A stretch of 64,000 nt of DNA from Flavobacterium sp. CS20 (GTDB lineage Bacteria > Bacteroidota > Bacteroidia > Flavobacteriales > Flavobacteriaceae). Location of the stretch: positions 186,001-250,000 of the forward strand of contig NZ_CP073015.1 of the NCBI RefSeq assembly GCF_018080005.1. The letters run 5' to 3'. Of the stretch, positions 37,344 through 46,717 are shown in pieces. Each line of letters opens with the position of its first letter. Positions within the stretch are counted from its first letter, which is position 1. Made by a program: the position numbers and the translations under genes. Under the pieces are notes generated by a model, which was not told the origin of the DNA, made no database searches, and saw only the letters and a program-made list of their open reading frames with translations.

Positions 37344-38630
37344 ATGTTTAAAACTTTAAAAAAACTTGTATCTAATTCACCACTTTTGCAAGTTACAAGT
37401 TTTAATAGTTTAAGCATAAGTATTAAGTTGATTAGCGACCTTGTTGTTGCTAAATTATCAGCGGTTTTGTTAGGTGCTCAAGGCGTTGCTTTGATTGGTA
37501 ATTTACGTAATATTTTAAGTGTTTTTCACAATTTTTCAAGCGGTGGTTTAGATAATGCAGTTGTGAAATATACAGGTGAATTTCATACCAATCATAAGGC
37601 TTATCAGACTTTTATATCCACTTTATTTTGGGTTTTTGTGGGTTTAAGCCTCGTTGTGTTTTCTGTTGTTTTCATCTTTTCCAAATCTTTGTCAGGATTA
37701 GTTTTCAATGATGTGTCTTATGCATTTGTTTTTAAATGGACGGCTTTACTTTTGCCACTTTATGCATTAAATGTTTTTATGCTTGGCATTTTAAAAGGCT
37801 TAAGCAGATTCAAAAAAGTGATTCGCATACATATTCTATCACATTTTTTGAATCTTATTTTATTTGCTTTTGGTGTTTTAAGTTTTGGATTGTCTGGTGC
37901 TTTGATGGCTGTGGTGGCAGTTCCTTCTTTCAGTTTTTTTATAAGTTTATTTATAGCTTCAAAACATCTGAACTTAACCTGCTTTAGTTTAAAAGTTTTT
38001 TCATTTTCACAACTTAAAAATTTTGGCTAATACGCTTTTATGACTTTGATTTCTGCTATAAGTTTTCCATTGGTATTTATAGGAATTCGGCAATATTTAT
38101 CTACACATCTCAGTATTGATGCCGCAGGATACTGGGAAGCCAATTTTAGACTTTCTACATTTTATTTGGTTTTTATGCAGTCTTTGTTGAATCTTTATGT
38201 TCTACCAAAATTGGTTGAAGCCAAAACTGATAAGGCTTTTCAATCAACTGTTTTAGAATTTTACAAGCAAATTATTCCTTTATTTGCTATTGGATTATTC
38301 GTTGTTTTTCTTTTAAAAAAATACATTGTTTTATTGGTATTTTCAGATGAATTTTTGCCAGTCACTTCATTGTTAGGTTGGCAAATTGTAGCTGATTTTT
38401 TTAGAATTCTCAGTTTAGTTATGATCTATCAATTTCACGCCAAAAAAATGTTATGGCATTATATTGTTACCGATTTGTTGTTAGCCTTAGGCTTGTATTT
38501 TTCGGCTATCTATTTTGTTGATATTTACGATTTGCAAGGCGTGGTTATTGGTCATGCTTTGACCTATATTTTGTATTTTGTGTTAATCCTATTTTTGTTT
38601 AGAAAACCACTATTTAAACCACAATTATGA
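37344..38630 (+). pseudogene. Wzx-like polysaccharide flippase with internal stop
   Basis: A multi-helix membrane protein of the MATE/Wzx flippase class, 428 codons if read through. The first part (MFKTLKKLVSNSPLLQVTSF, then AVLLGAQGVALIGNLRNILS) matches O-antigen translocases. An in-frame TAA at 38028-38030 interrupts LKNFG-stop-YAFMTLISAIS and is consistent with a single A-to-T change in AAA (Lys). Helices continue in the same frame to 38630. The next gene overlaps its end by 4 bp, showing an operon with a glycosyltransferase. Loss would block export of the lipid-linked sugar. Confidence 0.85.
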
Positions 38631-39448
38631 TTCAAACTTCTGATATAGAATTTTTGATTTCTACGATGAATCGAAGTGATTTTGATTTTTTAGAAAAGAT
38701 GTTTAAATATCATAACTTGTCAGATTTGAATATTTTGATAATTAATCAAACTACAAAAGACAAGATTTTAAAAACTAATAGAAAAAATATAAGAGTAGTC
38801 AATGTATTTGAAAAAGGACTGAGTAAAAGTAGAAATCTCGCTATAAAACACGCCAAAGCCAAAATATGTTTTATAGCCGACGATGATATTGAATATTTGC
38901 CTAACGCTATTGACACGGTAATACAAGCCTATCAAGATTATCCCGATGCAACTTTGATTTCTTTTCAATTTCTAAGAGAAAACAATCAGCCTTGTAAAAT
39001 TTATAAATCACAATCAGGTTATCAAAATAGATTATTACATCAGCAATCTCTTTCATCTATAGAAATAAGTTTCAACCTAAAACTTGTTAGGAATAATGAT
39101 ATTGCTTTCAATAATTTATTTGGTCTATGGGCTCGTTTTGTTTGTGCGGAAGAATCCGTTTTTCGGGATGATATTATAAGAAAACACCTTAAAGTTGTTT
39201 ATATTGATAAGCCCATTGTGAAGCATTACGGCAAAACAACTGAACCAGATGAAGGTTCTAAGGCATACACTCAGGCTTTGACTGCCCAAAAATATTTACA
39301 ACACAAAAACCTTATTTATCTTTGGTTGATGCGTTATATTTGGCTGTTGCTAAAACGTAAAGTGATTAAACCTTCGCAAATCTCTCAAATTTGGAATTAT
39401 GGCGTTACCGCTGTTCAAGATTATAAAAAACTTACTTCAGAGCAATAG
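38627..39448 (+). CDS. Family-2-type glycosyltransferase
   Basis: A 273-residue GT-A enzyme. The N-terminal nucleotide-sugar fold includes EKGLSKSRNLAIKHAKAKIC (about 63-82) and the metal-binding DxD-type motif IADDDIEYLPNAID (about 84-97). A later block FGLWARFVCAEESVFRDDI contains the ED-like catalytic pair. A C-terminal amphipathic stretch (LIYLWLMRYIWLLLK) may attach it to the membrane. It overlaps the flippase stop by 4 bp and the EptA-like gene by 50 bp, so it belongs to a surface-polysaccharide operon. Donor and acceptor are unknown. Confidence 0.85.
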   Translation: MIQTSDIEFLISTMNRSDFDFLEKMFKYHNLSDLNILIINQTTKDKILKTNRKNIRVVNVFEKGLSKSRNLAIKHAKAKICFIADDDIEYLPNAIDTVIQAYQDYPDATLISFQFLRENNQPCKIYKSQSGYQNRLLHQQSLSSIEISFNLKLVRNNDIAFNNLFGLWARFVCAEESVFRDDIIRKHLKVVYIDKPIVKHYGKTTEPDEGSKAYTQALTAQKYLQHKNLIYLWLMRYIWLLLKRKVIKPSQISQIWNYGVTAVQDYKKLTSEQ

Positions 39449-41012
39449 AACAGCAATTGTATATTGGCTTTTGCCTTTATTTTTGTCTTTACTATTTCAG
39501 GCGTATGGTTTTGGTTGGAATCGTATTTTACCAAGAAATTTTGTTGAAAACGTTGCTACACTTATCATAATTGTTTCTTTTAGTCTGTTGTTTAAAAACC
39601 AATGGCGGAAGTTTTTTCAAATTTTAGGCTACATCTTATTCGTATTTAATAATCTGTTTGAAAGTATTTATTACTATTTATTTAAGGCCAATATTAGTGC
39701 GTCTTCAATTTTTATTTTATTAGAAACTAACCTTGCCGAAGCTAGAGAATTTGTTGAATTTTATCTCAATCCATTTATTGTTATTGCCATAGTTACTTAT
39801 TTAGTTGTGTTGATTTTCTATTTAATTAAAAGACCTGTATTTACTTTTCCTAAAACATTCAAATACCAATATGTAATTTACACTGCTGGCGTATTGATTC
39901 CTCTTGCTTTGATGATATATAGAGGATTTCAGCAATACAATTTTTTATATTTAAGTGTTTCATCAGTTTACGAATATATTGAGGAGCAACAAAAAATGCT
40001 TCAGTATAATATTGATGAGCCATTGGCAGATGTTGATGGTTTTGAATTTCGTAATAAAAATGATACGGCAACTTATGTTTTGATCATTGGCGAATCAACC
40101 ACAAGACGACGAATGAGTGTTTACGGTTATAACCGAAAGACAACTCCTTTTTTAGATAGTTTGAAATCTGATTTGTGGCTTTATAATAATGTCATAAGCT
40201 CTCATGCTCATACAATTGGTGCTTTAAAAGATGCCTTAACACTCAACAGTTTATCAACTGATAAAGATTTTTCTATCATTCAATTGATGAATCAAGCTGG
40301 ATTTAAAACCTTTTGGATTTCAAACCAAAGACCCATTGGTCAGTATGAAAGTTTGGTAACTCTTATTGCACGTAGTAGTGATAAATATCTGACAAAAAAC
40401 ACAGCTAAAGATGGAGCTATTACGCCTTATGATGAAGTTTTATTACCAGAATTTAAAAAGGCTTTAAAAGACAAAGCATCCAAAAAATTCATAGTATTGC
40501 ATCCTTTAGGAACTCACTTGCTTTACAGTGATAGATATCCTGAAGAGTTTAAAAAATTTGTTGGCAAAAGTCCTTCAAATTTTGATCATCAACAAGCTCA
40601 TCGTCGATCTAATGCTTATGATAATTCAGTTTTATATCACGATTATTTTTTAAAACAGGTCATTGATGAAGTAGCAAAAATAGAACATCCCGTATATGTG
40701 CTTTATTTTTCTGACCACGGCGATGAAGTTTATGAAAGCATTGATTTTTCTGGACATGCCGAAGAAAACCCTACAAAATCTATGCTTGAAATTCCTTTTT
40801 TTATATGGATGAACAAAAGTTTTAAAAACGAATTTAAAGCTCAATACATACCAGAAAACCCTTATATTTTAAGAGATTTTATGCATACTTTTTCTGAACT
40901 AAATGGAATTCGATTTAGGCAATTTGATTCTACTAAAAGTATATTTCACAAACAGTCAAAAAATTTGAAACCTAAGGTCTTAAAAGGTATATATTATAAA
41001 GATTTGCCATAA
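39399..41012 (+). CDS. EptA-like phosphoethanolamine (or phosphoglycerol) transferase
   Basis: A 537-residue inner-membrane enzyme with about five N-terminal helices (up to ~185) and a periplasmic sulfatase-fold domain. The nucleophilic Thr is in LIIGESTTRRRMSVYGYNRK (about 228-247). Metal ligands appear in FIVLHPLGTHLLYSDRYP and YFSDHGDEVYES (DHG motif). By family it transfers phosphoethanolamine from phosphatidylethanolamine to lipid A or a glycan, which changes surface charge. The ATG at 39399 overlaps the glycosyltransferase gene by 50 bp. It ends the envelope operon. Confidence 0.88.
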   Translation: MALPLFKIIKNLLQSNRTAIVYWLLPLFLSLLFQAYGFGWNRILPRNFVENVATLIIIVSFSLLFKNQWRKFFQILGYILFVFNNLFESIYYYLFKANISASSIFILLETNLAEAREFVEFYLNPFIVIAIVTYLVVLIFYLIKRPVFTFPKTFKYQYVIYTAGVLIPLALMIYRGFQQYNFLYLSVSSVYEYIEEQQKMLQYNIDEPLADVDGFEFRNKNDTATYVLIIGESTTRRRMSVYGYNRKTTPFLDSLKSDLWLYNNVISSHAHTIGALKDALTLNSLSTDKDFSIIQLMNQAGFKTFWISNQRPIGQYESLVTLIARSSDKYLTKNTAKDGAITPYDEVLLPEFKKALKDKASKKFIVLHPLGTHLLYSDRYPEEFKKFVGKSPSNFDHQQAHRRSNAYDNSVLYHDYFLKQVIDEVAKIEHPVYVLYFSDHGDEVYESIDFSGHAEENPTKSMLEIPFFIWMNKSFKNEFKAQYIPENPYILRDFMHTFSELNGIRFRQFDSTKSIFHKQSKNLKPKVLKGIYYKDLP

Positions 41013-41039
41013 AAAACTCCCCTAATTGATTAGAGGAGT
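41011..41039 (-). terminator. Terminator of the UspA gene
   Basis: A 9 bp stem (41016-41024 with 41031-41039, loop of 6). On the minus strand the odd pair becomes a U-G wobble and a T-run follows. It sits 26 bp past the UspA stop and may serve the convergent EptA-like gene less well. Confidence 0.75.
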
Positions 41040-41065
41040 CTATATAATGTGGATATATTCTTTTT

Positions 41066-41896
41066 TTAAATTTTAAATGTAATTACTGGTAACGTAGAGT
41101 GATTAACAACATCTTCGCCAATACTACCATTAAAGAAGTGTGATAAGCCTTTTCTACCGTGAGTTGGCATAGCAATTATGTCTGCTTTTAGAGCTTTTGC
41201 ACCGTTGATTACACCAAGTTCTATCGTATAGTCATTGTAGATTTTAATATTTTCAAAATCAGACATATTAGCTTTGTCTAAGAAGCTTTTAATCTGATGA
41301 GTGATTTCTTCAGAGCTATAAAATTGATTGCCTGGCAAGTTGACATACAATAAATGCAGATTGGCATCAAAACTATCAGCAAAAGATTTTGCTTTTTTAA
41401 AAGCATTTAGATTTTCTTCATCAAAGTTTGATGCAAACACGATGTTGTTGATTTCTAGTTTTTCAAGCTCTTGCTTAACTACAAGAACAGGAACTTTTGA
41501 GTGTCTTACTACCTTTTCAGTGTTAGAGCCAATGAGAATTTCATCAATACCGCTAGCACCATTTGAACCCATAACGACAAAGTCAATCTCTTTTTCTTCT
41601 TGAAGTTCTTTGATACCCATAGTTGGTGAACCTAATTCTACTGTATCTATGACTTTTAAACCTTCAAGATAAGGCTTGTCTAAAAACTTGGTAAAGCGTT
41701 TTTTGACCATTTTCATAAAGAAAACGATTTGTTCGTCGTTGATATTAAACTGTTCTGTGCCAAATAGGGTTTCGGCCATTTCTACGACGTGTAGAACATA
41801 TAGTTCAGCATCATTCTTTCTAGCCAATTCAGCTGCAACTCTTAGTGCATTTTCTGATGGTTTTGAAAAATCGACAGGTATTAAAATTTTTTTCAT
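41066..41896 (-). CDS. Universal stress protein (two UspA domains)
   Basis: A cytoplasmic protein of 276 residues with two Usp folds. The first begins KKILIPVDFSKPSENALRVA and carries the ATP loop VVMGSNGASGIDEILIGSNT, then EKVVRHSKVPVLVVKQ. The second ends with IIAMPTHGRKGLSHFFNGSI and EDVVNHSTLPVITFKI. Both nucleotide loops look intact, unlike the paralogue at 24276. It is 18 bp downstream of hemN on the same strand, which suggests co-expression under low oxygen, a common setting for both families. Confidence 0.93.
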   Translation of the reverse strand: MKKILIPVDFSKPSENALRVAAELARKNDAELYVLHVVEMAETLFGTEQFNINDEQIVFFMKMVKKRFTKFLDKPYLEGLKVIDTVELGSPTMGIKELQEEKEIDFVVMGSNGASGIDEILIGSNTEKVVRHSKVPVLVVKQELEKLEINNIVFASNFDEENLNAFKKAKSFADSFDANLHLLYVNLPGNQFYSSEEITHQIKSFLDKANMSDFENIKIYNDYTIELGVINGAKALKADIIAMPTHGRKGLSHFFNGSIGEDVVNHSTLPVITFKI

Positions 41897-41914
41897 TGTA
41901 TTAGGATTTATAGA

Positions 41915-43266
41915 TTAAATTGTCATTGAAAATAATTGTGTGTTTGGCTTTTTTCTTAGCATTCTTACATCAAAAGCCATACAGATGTTTCTGATGAATG
42001 CTTTAGAAGTATCATAGACTTTTATGTGTTTATTTTTGATTTCAATTAAATCATCATCAACAAAAGTTTGAAGATTTTGGTATATGAGTTGAAGTGTTTT
42101 GATATGTAATTTAGTATTTGTTAAATCCGTTTCAAATTTAGTCATTAAATTTAAAATATGTTGACGAATTTCAAGATCTTCTGATGTTAAAATGTGTCCG
42201 CGAAAAACAGGAATTTTATTTTGTCTCAACCTATTGTAATATTCTTCTAAAGTTTTTTCGTTTTGAGCAAAGCCAAACCACGCATCGCTAATTGAAGAGA
42301 CGCCAAGTCCTATGAGGTGTTTTGTTTGTTGTGTAGTGTAGCCCATAAAATTTCGGTGAAGGGTTTTGTTTTGCTTTGCTTGATATAATTCATCATCAGC
42401 CAATGCAAAATGATCCATACCAATTTCTTGGTAGCCGTTGTCTTCTAATATTTTTTTGCCTAATTCATATTGCAATCTTTTGGTTTCGGCATTGGGTAAG
42501 TCAGAATATTTAAAACCGCGTTGACCATTGCCTTTTATCCAAGGCGTATGAGCATAACTGTAAAATGCAATGCGGTCTGGTTTGAGTTCAATAGTGCTTT
42601 GGATAGTGTTTAGAATATGCTCCACAGTTTGAAAAGGTAAACCATAAATCAAATCGTGACCTACTGATTTATAGCCAATTGCTCTAGCGGTTTCGGTAAC
42701 ATATTTTACATTTTCAAAGCTCTGAATACGATTTATGGCTTTTTGAACACTTTCATTGTAGTCTTGAATTCCATAGCTGACACGGCTAAAATGGTAATCA
42801 TGCAAAACTTTTAAGTGTTCAAAAGTGGTGTTGTTAGGATGACCTTCAAAACTGAATTCAGCATCATCAGCGATAAAAGTGCGTTCAAAAATGCCTTGTA
42901 AAAGCTTAGCTAAATTTTCTGGCGAAAAAAATGTTGGCGTGCCACCACCAAGATGGATTTCCTTAATGGTAAGTTTGAACCCATAAACAATTGTGTATAG
43001 ATCTAATTCTTTTAAAAGGGCTTTGATGTAGGGTTTTTCTACATTATGTCTTTTGGTAATTCTTTTGTTACAAGCACAAAACGTGCATAAACTTTCACAA
43101 AATGGTAAGTGAATATAAAGACTTATAGAGTCGTTAGGACAAGCTGATTTTTTGATCGTAGCCAACCATCGGTTGTGCGAAAATGACTCGTCGTCCCAAT
43201 AAGGCACCGTAGGATAACTGGTGTATAGCGCTCTGCAACGTTGTATTTTTTTATTAAATCTTGCAT
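41915..43266 (-). pseudogene. hemN: Oxygen-independent coproporphyrinogen III oxidase, frame break near the N-terminus
   Basis: A radical-SAM enzyme of haem synthesis, ~450 codons. The 4Fe-4S site reads CESLCTFCACNK (CxxxCxxC), followed by HLGGGTPTF and YGLPFQT. The canonical start is the ATG at 43266, MQDLIKKYNVAERYT, but the rest (SYPTVPYWDDESF) lies in another frame; the change is at about 43216-43227, either two extra bases (ACAC for AC) or one missing. In the main frame the only upstream initiator is a TTG at 43288 that coincides with the promoter box. Either a consensus error or an inactive start. UspA follows by 18 bp. Confidence 0.82.
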
Positions 43267-43285
43267 TTTTACTGGGTTTGTTATA

Positions 43286-43293
43286 CAAATTTA
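43286..43293 (-). promoter_or_regulatory. -7 promoter box of hemN
   Basis: On the minus strand TAAATTTG matches TAnnTTTG, ending 19 bp before the ATG at 43266. Its last three bases are the TTG that would start the longer frame, so that start is not credible. Confidence 0.6.
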
Positions 43294-43406
43294 ATTCATA
43301 AAAAGGTGTTTAAAAATGACTTTGCTCATATAAGTTGAAGATAAAACAGAAGTGAATAACTGATAAGAATGTAACTCTTGTTACAAGCCTTCAAGACAGA
43401 TTATAG

Positions 43407-43414
43407 TATTTTTG
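43407..43414 (+). promoter_or_regulatory. -7 promoter box touching the hydroxylase start
   Basis: TATTTTTG matches TAnnTTTG, only 4 bp before the ATG at 43419. Transcription would begin at or next to the start codon, giving a nearly leaderless message. A TTG at 43378 is too far for the usual spacing. Confidence 0.45.
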
Positions 43415-43418
43415 TATT

Positions 43419-44288
43419 ATGGATAAATATTGGGACATATTTTTAAATTCTTTTGTTGGTTATTTCAATTATCTTGTTGAGGAAATCACCCACCCAAAAC
43501 TTACTGGATATTTTTATTGGCTGATAGGATTATCGCTATTAGTGATGATTTTAGAAGTCATTTTTCCTTGGCGAAAACAACAGAAATTTTTTAGACAAGG
43601 TTTTTGGTTAGATTTGTTTTATATTTTTTTTAATTTCTTTTTGTTTTCTTTGATAGGTTATAATGCAGTGTCTAATGTGTTTGTCAATTTGTTTAACGAT
43701 GGATTGGTCGCTATAGGTATAAAAAATTTGGTTGCTGTCAATATTGCAACTTATCCTGTTTGGTTTCAGCTTTTTGTCATGTTTGTTATTGCTGATTTTA
43801 TCCAGTGGAATGTTCATGTGCAGTTGCATAAAAGAAATTGGTTATGGAAATTTCATAAAGTGCATCACAGTGTCAAGGAGATGGGATTTGCAAGACAGTT
43901 TCGTTTTCATTTTATGGAAACTGTCGTTTACAAATCCGTTCAATATATTCCATTAGCAATGATTGGTTTTGGTATTCAAGAATTCTTTTTGGTGCATATG
44001 ATTGGAGTTTTCGTAGGTCATCTCAACCATGCTAACGTGGGTTGGAGTTACGGTGTTTTCAAATATATTTTAAACAACCCAAAAATGCATATCTGGCATC
44101 ACGCTAAAACTTTACCAAAACAGCATCAAAAAGGAGTCAATTTTGGTTTGTCTTTAAGTGTTTGGGACTATATTTTTGGAACCGCATACATACCAATAGA
44201 GGGCAAAAACATTGATATTGGTTTTGAAAATGATGAGAATTATCCAAAAGGGTTTTGGGAACAAATGAAGCAACCTTTTAAAGAGTAA
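43419..44288 (+). CDS. Sterol desaturase / fatty acid hydroxylase superfamily protein
   Basis: An integral-membrane di-iron enzyme of 289 residues with about four helices. The histidine clusters of the family are visible: HVQLHKR, FHKVHHS, HLNHANVGW and MHIWHHAK with a final QHQKG. By family it hydroxylates or desaturates lipids, for example fatty acids or carotenoids; the substrate is open. The location next to hemN and a candidate sulfonolipid system elsewhere in the window does not settle its role. It converges on the NlpC/P60 gene, with only 11 bp between the stops. Confidence 0.9.
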   Translation: MDKYWDIFLNSFVGYFNYLVEEITHPKLTGYFYWLIGLSLLVMILEVIFPWRKQQKFFRQGFWLDLFYIFFNFFLFSLIGYNAVSNVFVNLFNDGLVAIGIKNLVAVNIATYPVWFQLFVMFVIADFIQWNVHVQLHKRNWLWKFHKVHHSVKEMGFARQFRFHFMETVVYKSVQYIPLAMIGFGIQEFFLVHMIGVFVGHLNHANVGWSYGVFKYILNNPKMHIWHHAKTLPKQHQKGVNFGLSLSVWDYIFGTAYIPIEGKNIDIGFENDENYPKGFWEQMKQPFKE

Positions 44289-44299
44289 TTTTAAGAATC

Positions 44300-45049
44300 T
44301 TAATCTATATGCTTAATCACACGAAGTTGATGTGAATAAGTTTTGGTTTCAACATTAAAAATTCCGGTATGATCTAATCGGTCTATGCGAACTTGTCCGT
44401 GGGCGTGAATGATGTAATTGTTATCCATTATCATACCGACGTGAATAATATCGCCATCTTCATTATCAAAAAATGCTAAATCGCCCGGATGGGCTTCTTC
44501 TATAAAGCTCAAATTTTCTCCTTGTTCAGCTTGTTGCGAAGCATTGCGTTTAAGAGATATTCCACAAATTTTATAGACCATTTGTGTGAAACCGCTACAA
44601 TCTATTCCAAAAGGACTTTTGCCACCCCATAGGTAAGGTGCGTTGAGATAGAGTAGAGCAGTAGGCACAATTTTGTCACGTTGGATTTTACCCTTGCTCA
44701 AGTTAACATCAAATTTATAATCTAATGTAGAAAGACCTTCTAAAGATGAACCTATAACTATTGGTATCAACTGGTTTTTTGGACTTTGAACATACTCCAC
44801 AAGATCTGTAGAGCAGTTCAAATGTTGAGATTTGATGTTGTTGAATTGTTGTAAATTAATGGATAAATACTGATTAGAATCTATCCATCCTTCATAATCA
44901 TCAAAGGCGTTTTTGATTTTAATCCATTTTTTGGTTTGTTCTAAAATTTCAAATACATCGCCAAACAGCAATTGCGTCACCATTTCTGATTTATCGTTTG
45001 CACTTGCTCTAACGGGAACAAGACTGAGGTGACAACATCCGTAAGCCAT
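44300..45049 (-). CDS. C40 (NlpC/P60) peptidase with SH3-like domains
   Basis: A cell-wall hydrolase-type protein of 249 residues. The first ~120 residues form SH3b-like repeats (GCCHLSLVPVRASANDKSEM, then VFEILEQTKKWIKIK). The C-terminal NlpC/P60 domain has the catalytic Cys in GIDCSGFTQMVYK (about 158-170), the His in DIIHVGMIMD and the third His in YIIHAHGQ. Such enzymes cut gamma-D-Glu-diamino acid bonds in peptides from peptidoglycan. No signal peptide is seen, so it may act in the cytoplasm on recycled wall peptides. It is 13 bp downstream of the thiolase gene. Confidence 0.92.
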   Translation of the reverse strand: MAYGCCHLSLVPVRASANDKSEMVTQLLFGDVFEILEQTKKWIKIKNAFDDYEGWIDSNQYLSINLQQFNNIKSQHLNCSTDLVEYVQSPKNQLIPIVIGSSLEGLSTLDYKFDVNLSKGKIQRDKIVPTALLYLNAPYLWGGKSPFGIDCSGFTQMVYKICGISLKRNASQQAEQGENLSFIEEAHPGDLAFFDNEDGDIIHVGMIMDNNYIIHAHGQVRIDRLDHTGIFNVETKTYSHQLRVIKHID

Positions 45050-45062
45050 TTATAAAGTTGAT

Positions 45063-46235
45063 TTAGCGTTCAAACACCATTGCTGAAGCACCGCCACCAC
45101 CATTGCAAATGGCTCGCGCACCAAACTTGGCATCGTTTTGTTTTAAAATGTGCAGTAAAGTTATGATAATTCTTACGCCTGAGCAACCCAAAGGATGACC
45201 TAATGAAACTGCACCACCATTGACATTGACATTTTTATCTGTAAGACCTAATAATTTCATATTAGCCAAACCAACAACAGAAAAGGCTTCGTTGAATTCA
45301 AAGTAATCGATATCTTTTAAATCTAATTTTGCTTTTTTAAGAGCTAAAGGTAAAGCCTTAGCAGGAGCAGTTGTGAAATGTTCTGGCTTTTGAGCCGCAT
45401 CGGCATAACTTCTAATGGTGGCAAGTGGTTTTAAGTTGAGTTCGTCTGCTTTGTCTTTACTCATTAAAACAACCGCACCAGCACCGTCATTGATGGTTGA
45501 AGAGTTGGTCGCAGTGGCTGTACCATCTTTGCTAAAAGCTGGTCTTAATTTGCTGACTTTGTCAAATTTGATGTTTTTATATTCTTCATCTTCTTTAACA
45601 ATTAAAGGCTCGCCACGACGTTGAGGAACTTCAACTGGCACGACTTCGTCTTTGAATTTGCCAGATTGCCAAGCTTCGGCTGAGCGTTTGTAAGATTGAA
45701 TAGCAAAGGCATCTTGGTCTTCTCTTGAGAAATTGTGGTCTGTAGCACATAAATCTGCACAAGTTCCCATAGCTTGATTGTCGTAGGCGTCAGACAAACC
45801 ATCTCTTTGCATGCCGTCAACCATTTGGGTTGGGCTGAATTTATGTCCATTTCTGAGATGCAGATAATGAGGAATTTGACTCATACTTTCCATTCCGCCT
45901 GCAACAATAATATCAGTATCGCCGAGGGCAATGCTTTGAGTCGCTTGCATCACAGATTTCATTCCGCTGGCACAAACTTTATTGACCGTTGTACACGGCA
46001 CAGATTCTGGAATACCAGCACCGAGAGCCGCTTGACGTGCAGGGGCTTGACCATTGTTGGCTTGAACCACATTGCCCATCAAAACTTCTTGAACGAGTTT
46101 TGGGTCTAAATTAATTTTATCTAAAGCACCTTTGATGGCTATTGAACCTAATTGAGTGGCTGGAATTGAGGATAAACTTCCGAGAAAACTCCCTATTGGT
46201 GTTCTAACTGCACTGACTATAACGACATCTTTCAT
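45063..46235 (-). CDS. Acetyl-CoA acetyltransferase (thiolase)
   Basis: A cytoplasmic thiolase of 390 residues that condenses or cleaves acetoacetyl-CoA. The acyl-accepting Cys is in TTVNKVCASGMKSV (about 82-95). The family block NEAFSVVGLANMKLLG (about 307-322) and the His in GGAVSLGHPLGCSGVR are present. The second active Cys is in AICNGGGGASAMVFE at the end. The length is normal. It is the upstream partner of the NlpC/P60 gene (13 bp). The MITE-like element copy B lies in its upstream region. Confidence 0.95.
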   Translation of the reverse strand: MKDVVIVSAVRTPIGSFLGSLSSIPATQLGSIAIKGALDKINLDPKLVQEVLMGNVVQANNGQAPARQAALGAGIPESVPCTTVNKVCASGMKSVMQATQSIALGDTDIIVAGGMESMSQIPHYLHLRNGHKFSPTQMVDGMQRDGLSDAYDNQAMGTCADLCATDHNFSREDQDAFAIQSYKRSAEAWQSGKFKDEVVPVEVPQRRGEPLIVKEDEEYKNIKFDKVSKLRPAFSKDGTATATNSSTINDGAGAVVLMSKDKADELNLKPLATIRSYADAAQKPEHFTTAPAKALPLALKKAKLDLKDIDYFEFNEAFSVVGLANMKLLGLTDKNVNVNGGAVSLGHPLGCSGVRIIITLLHILKQNDAKFGARAICNGGGGASAMVFER

Positions 46236-46420
46236 TTTATAAATATTTAAAAATTCAACAGATGTAAAAATAAATAAAATATAATTATAAGCCTGAAAAA
46301 TGCTTTGAGATTAAGGATAATTTAAAGTTTGGAGTTAAAACTTTTTAATTGTTTAATTGATTGGTGATGGTTCAAGTGAGTTTAAGCTTAGCTTAGGGAT
46401 TCCTGAAAAAATATTAAAAT

Positions 46421-46614
46421 AACGTGAGTTCGATTTATTGAAAATTGTAAATCAGATGATTACATTTTTTTGTAAGCAAATTTTGTCATTTCGACGAAGA
46501 ATGAGGTGAAATCTCATCCTACTGAGATGTCTCGTCGTTCATGCTTCGCTCTGTCGTCATGACAAATGATTAAATATCAATCTATTTTATTGGAATTTAT
46601 ATCGAACTCACGTT
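46421..46614 (-). mobile_element. MITE-like element, copy B (194 bp)
   Basis: Bounded by AACGTGAGTTCGAT (46421-46434) and ATCGAACTCACGTT (46601-46614), a perfect 14 bp terminal inverted repeat. The inside matches the reverse complement of copy A at 25816-26022, including the palindromic core ATCTCATCCTACTGAGATGT, with a ~13 bp difference in length. Target duplications are unclear (AAAAT versus AAAAA). The rest of the 46236-46717 gap has no gene. No transposase is present in either copy. Confidence 0.75.
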
Positions 46615-46717
46615 AAAAAAAATATCCATAGGGACAAGATACGCGACATCTCTTAGATTGTGCAGGAATATAGTCTGCCCAAGTCAGCAGACCTGTTAAA
46701 ATACCACTAAATCAAAC

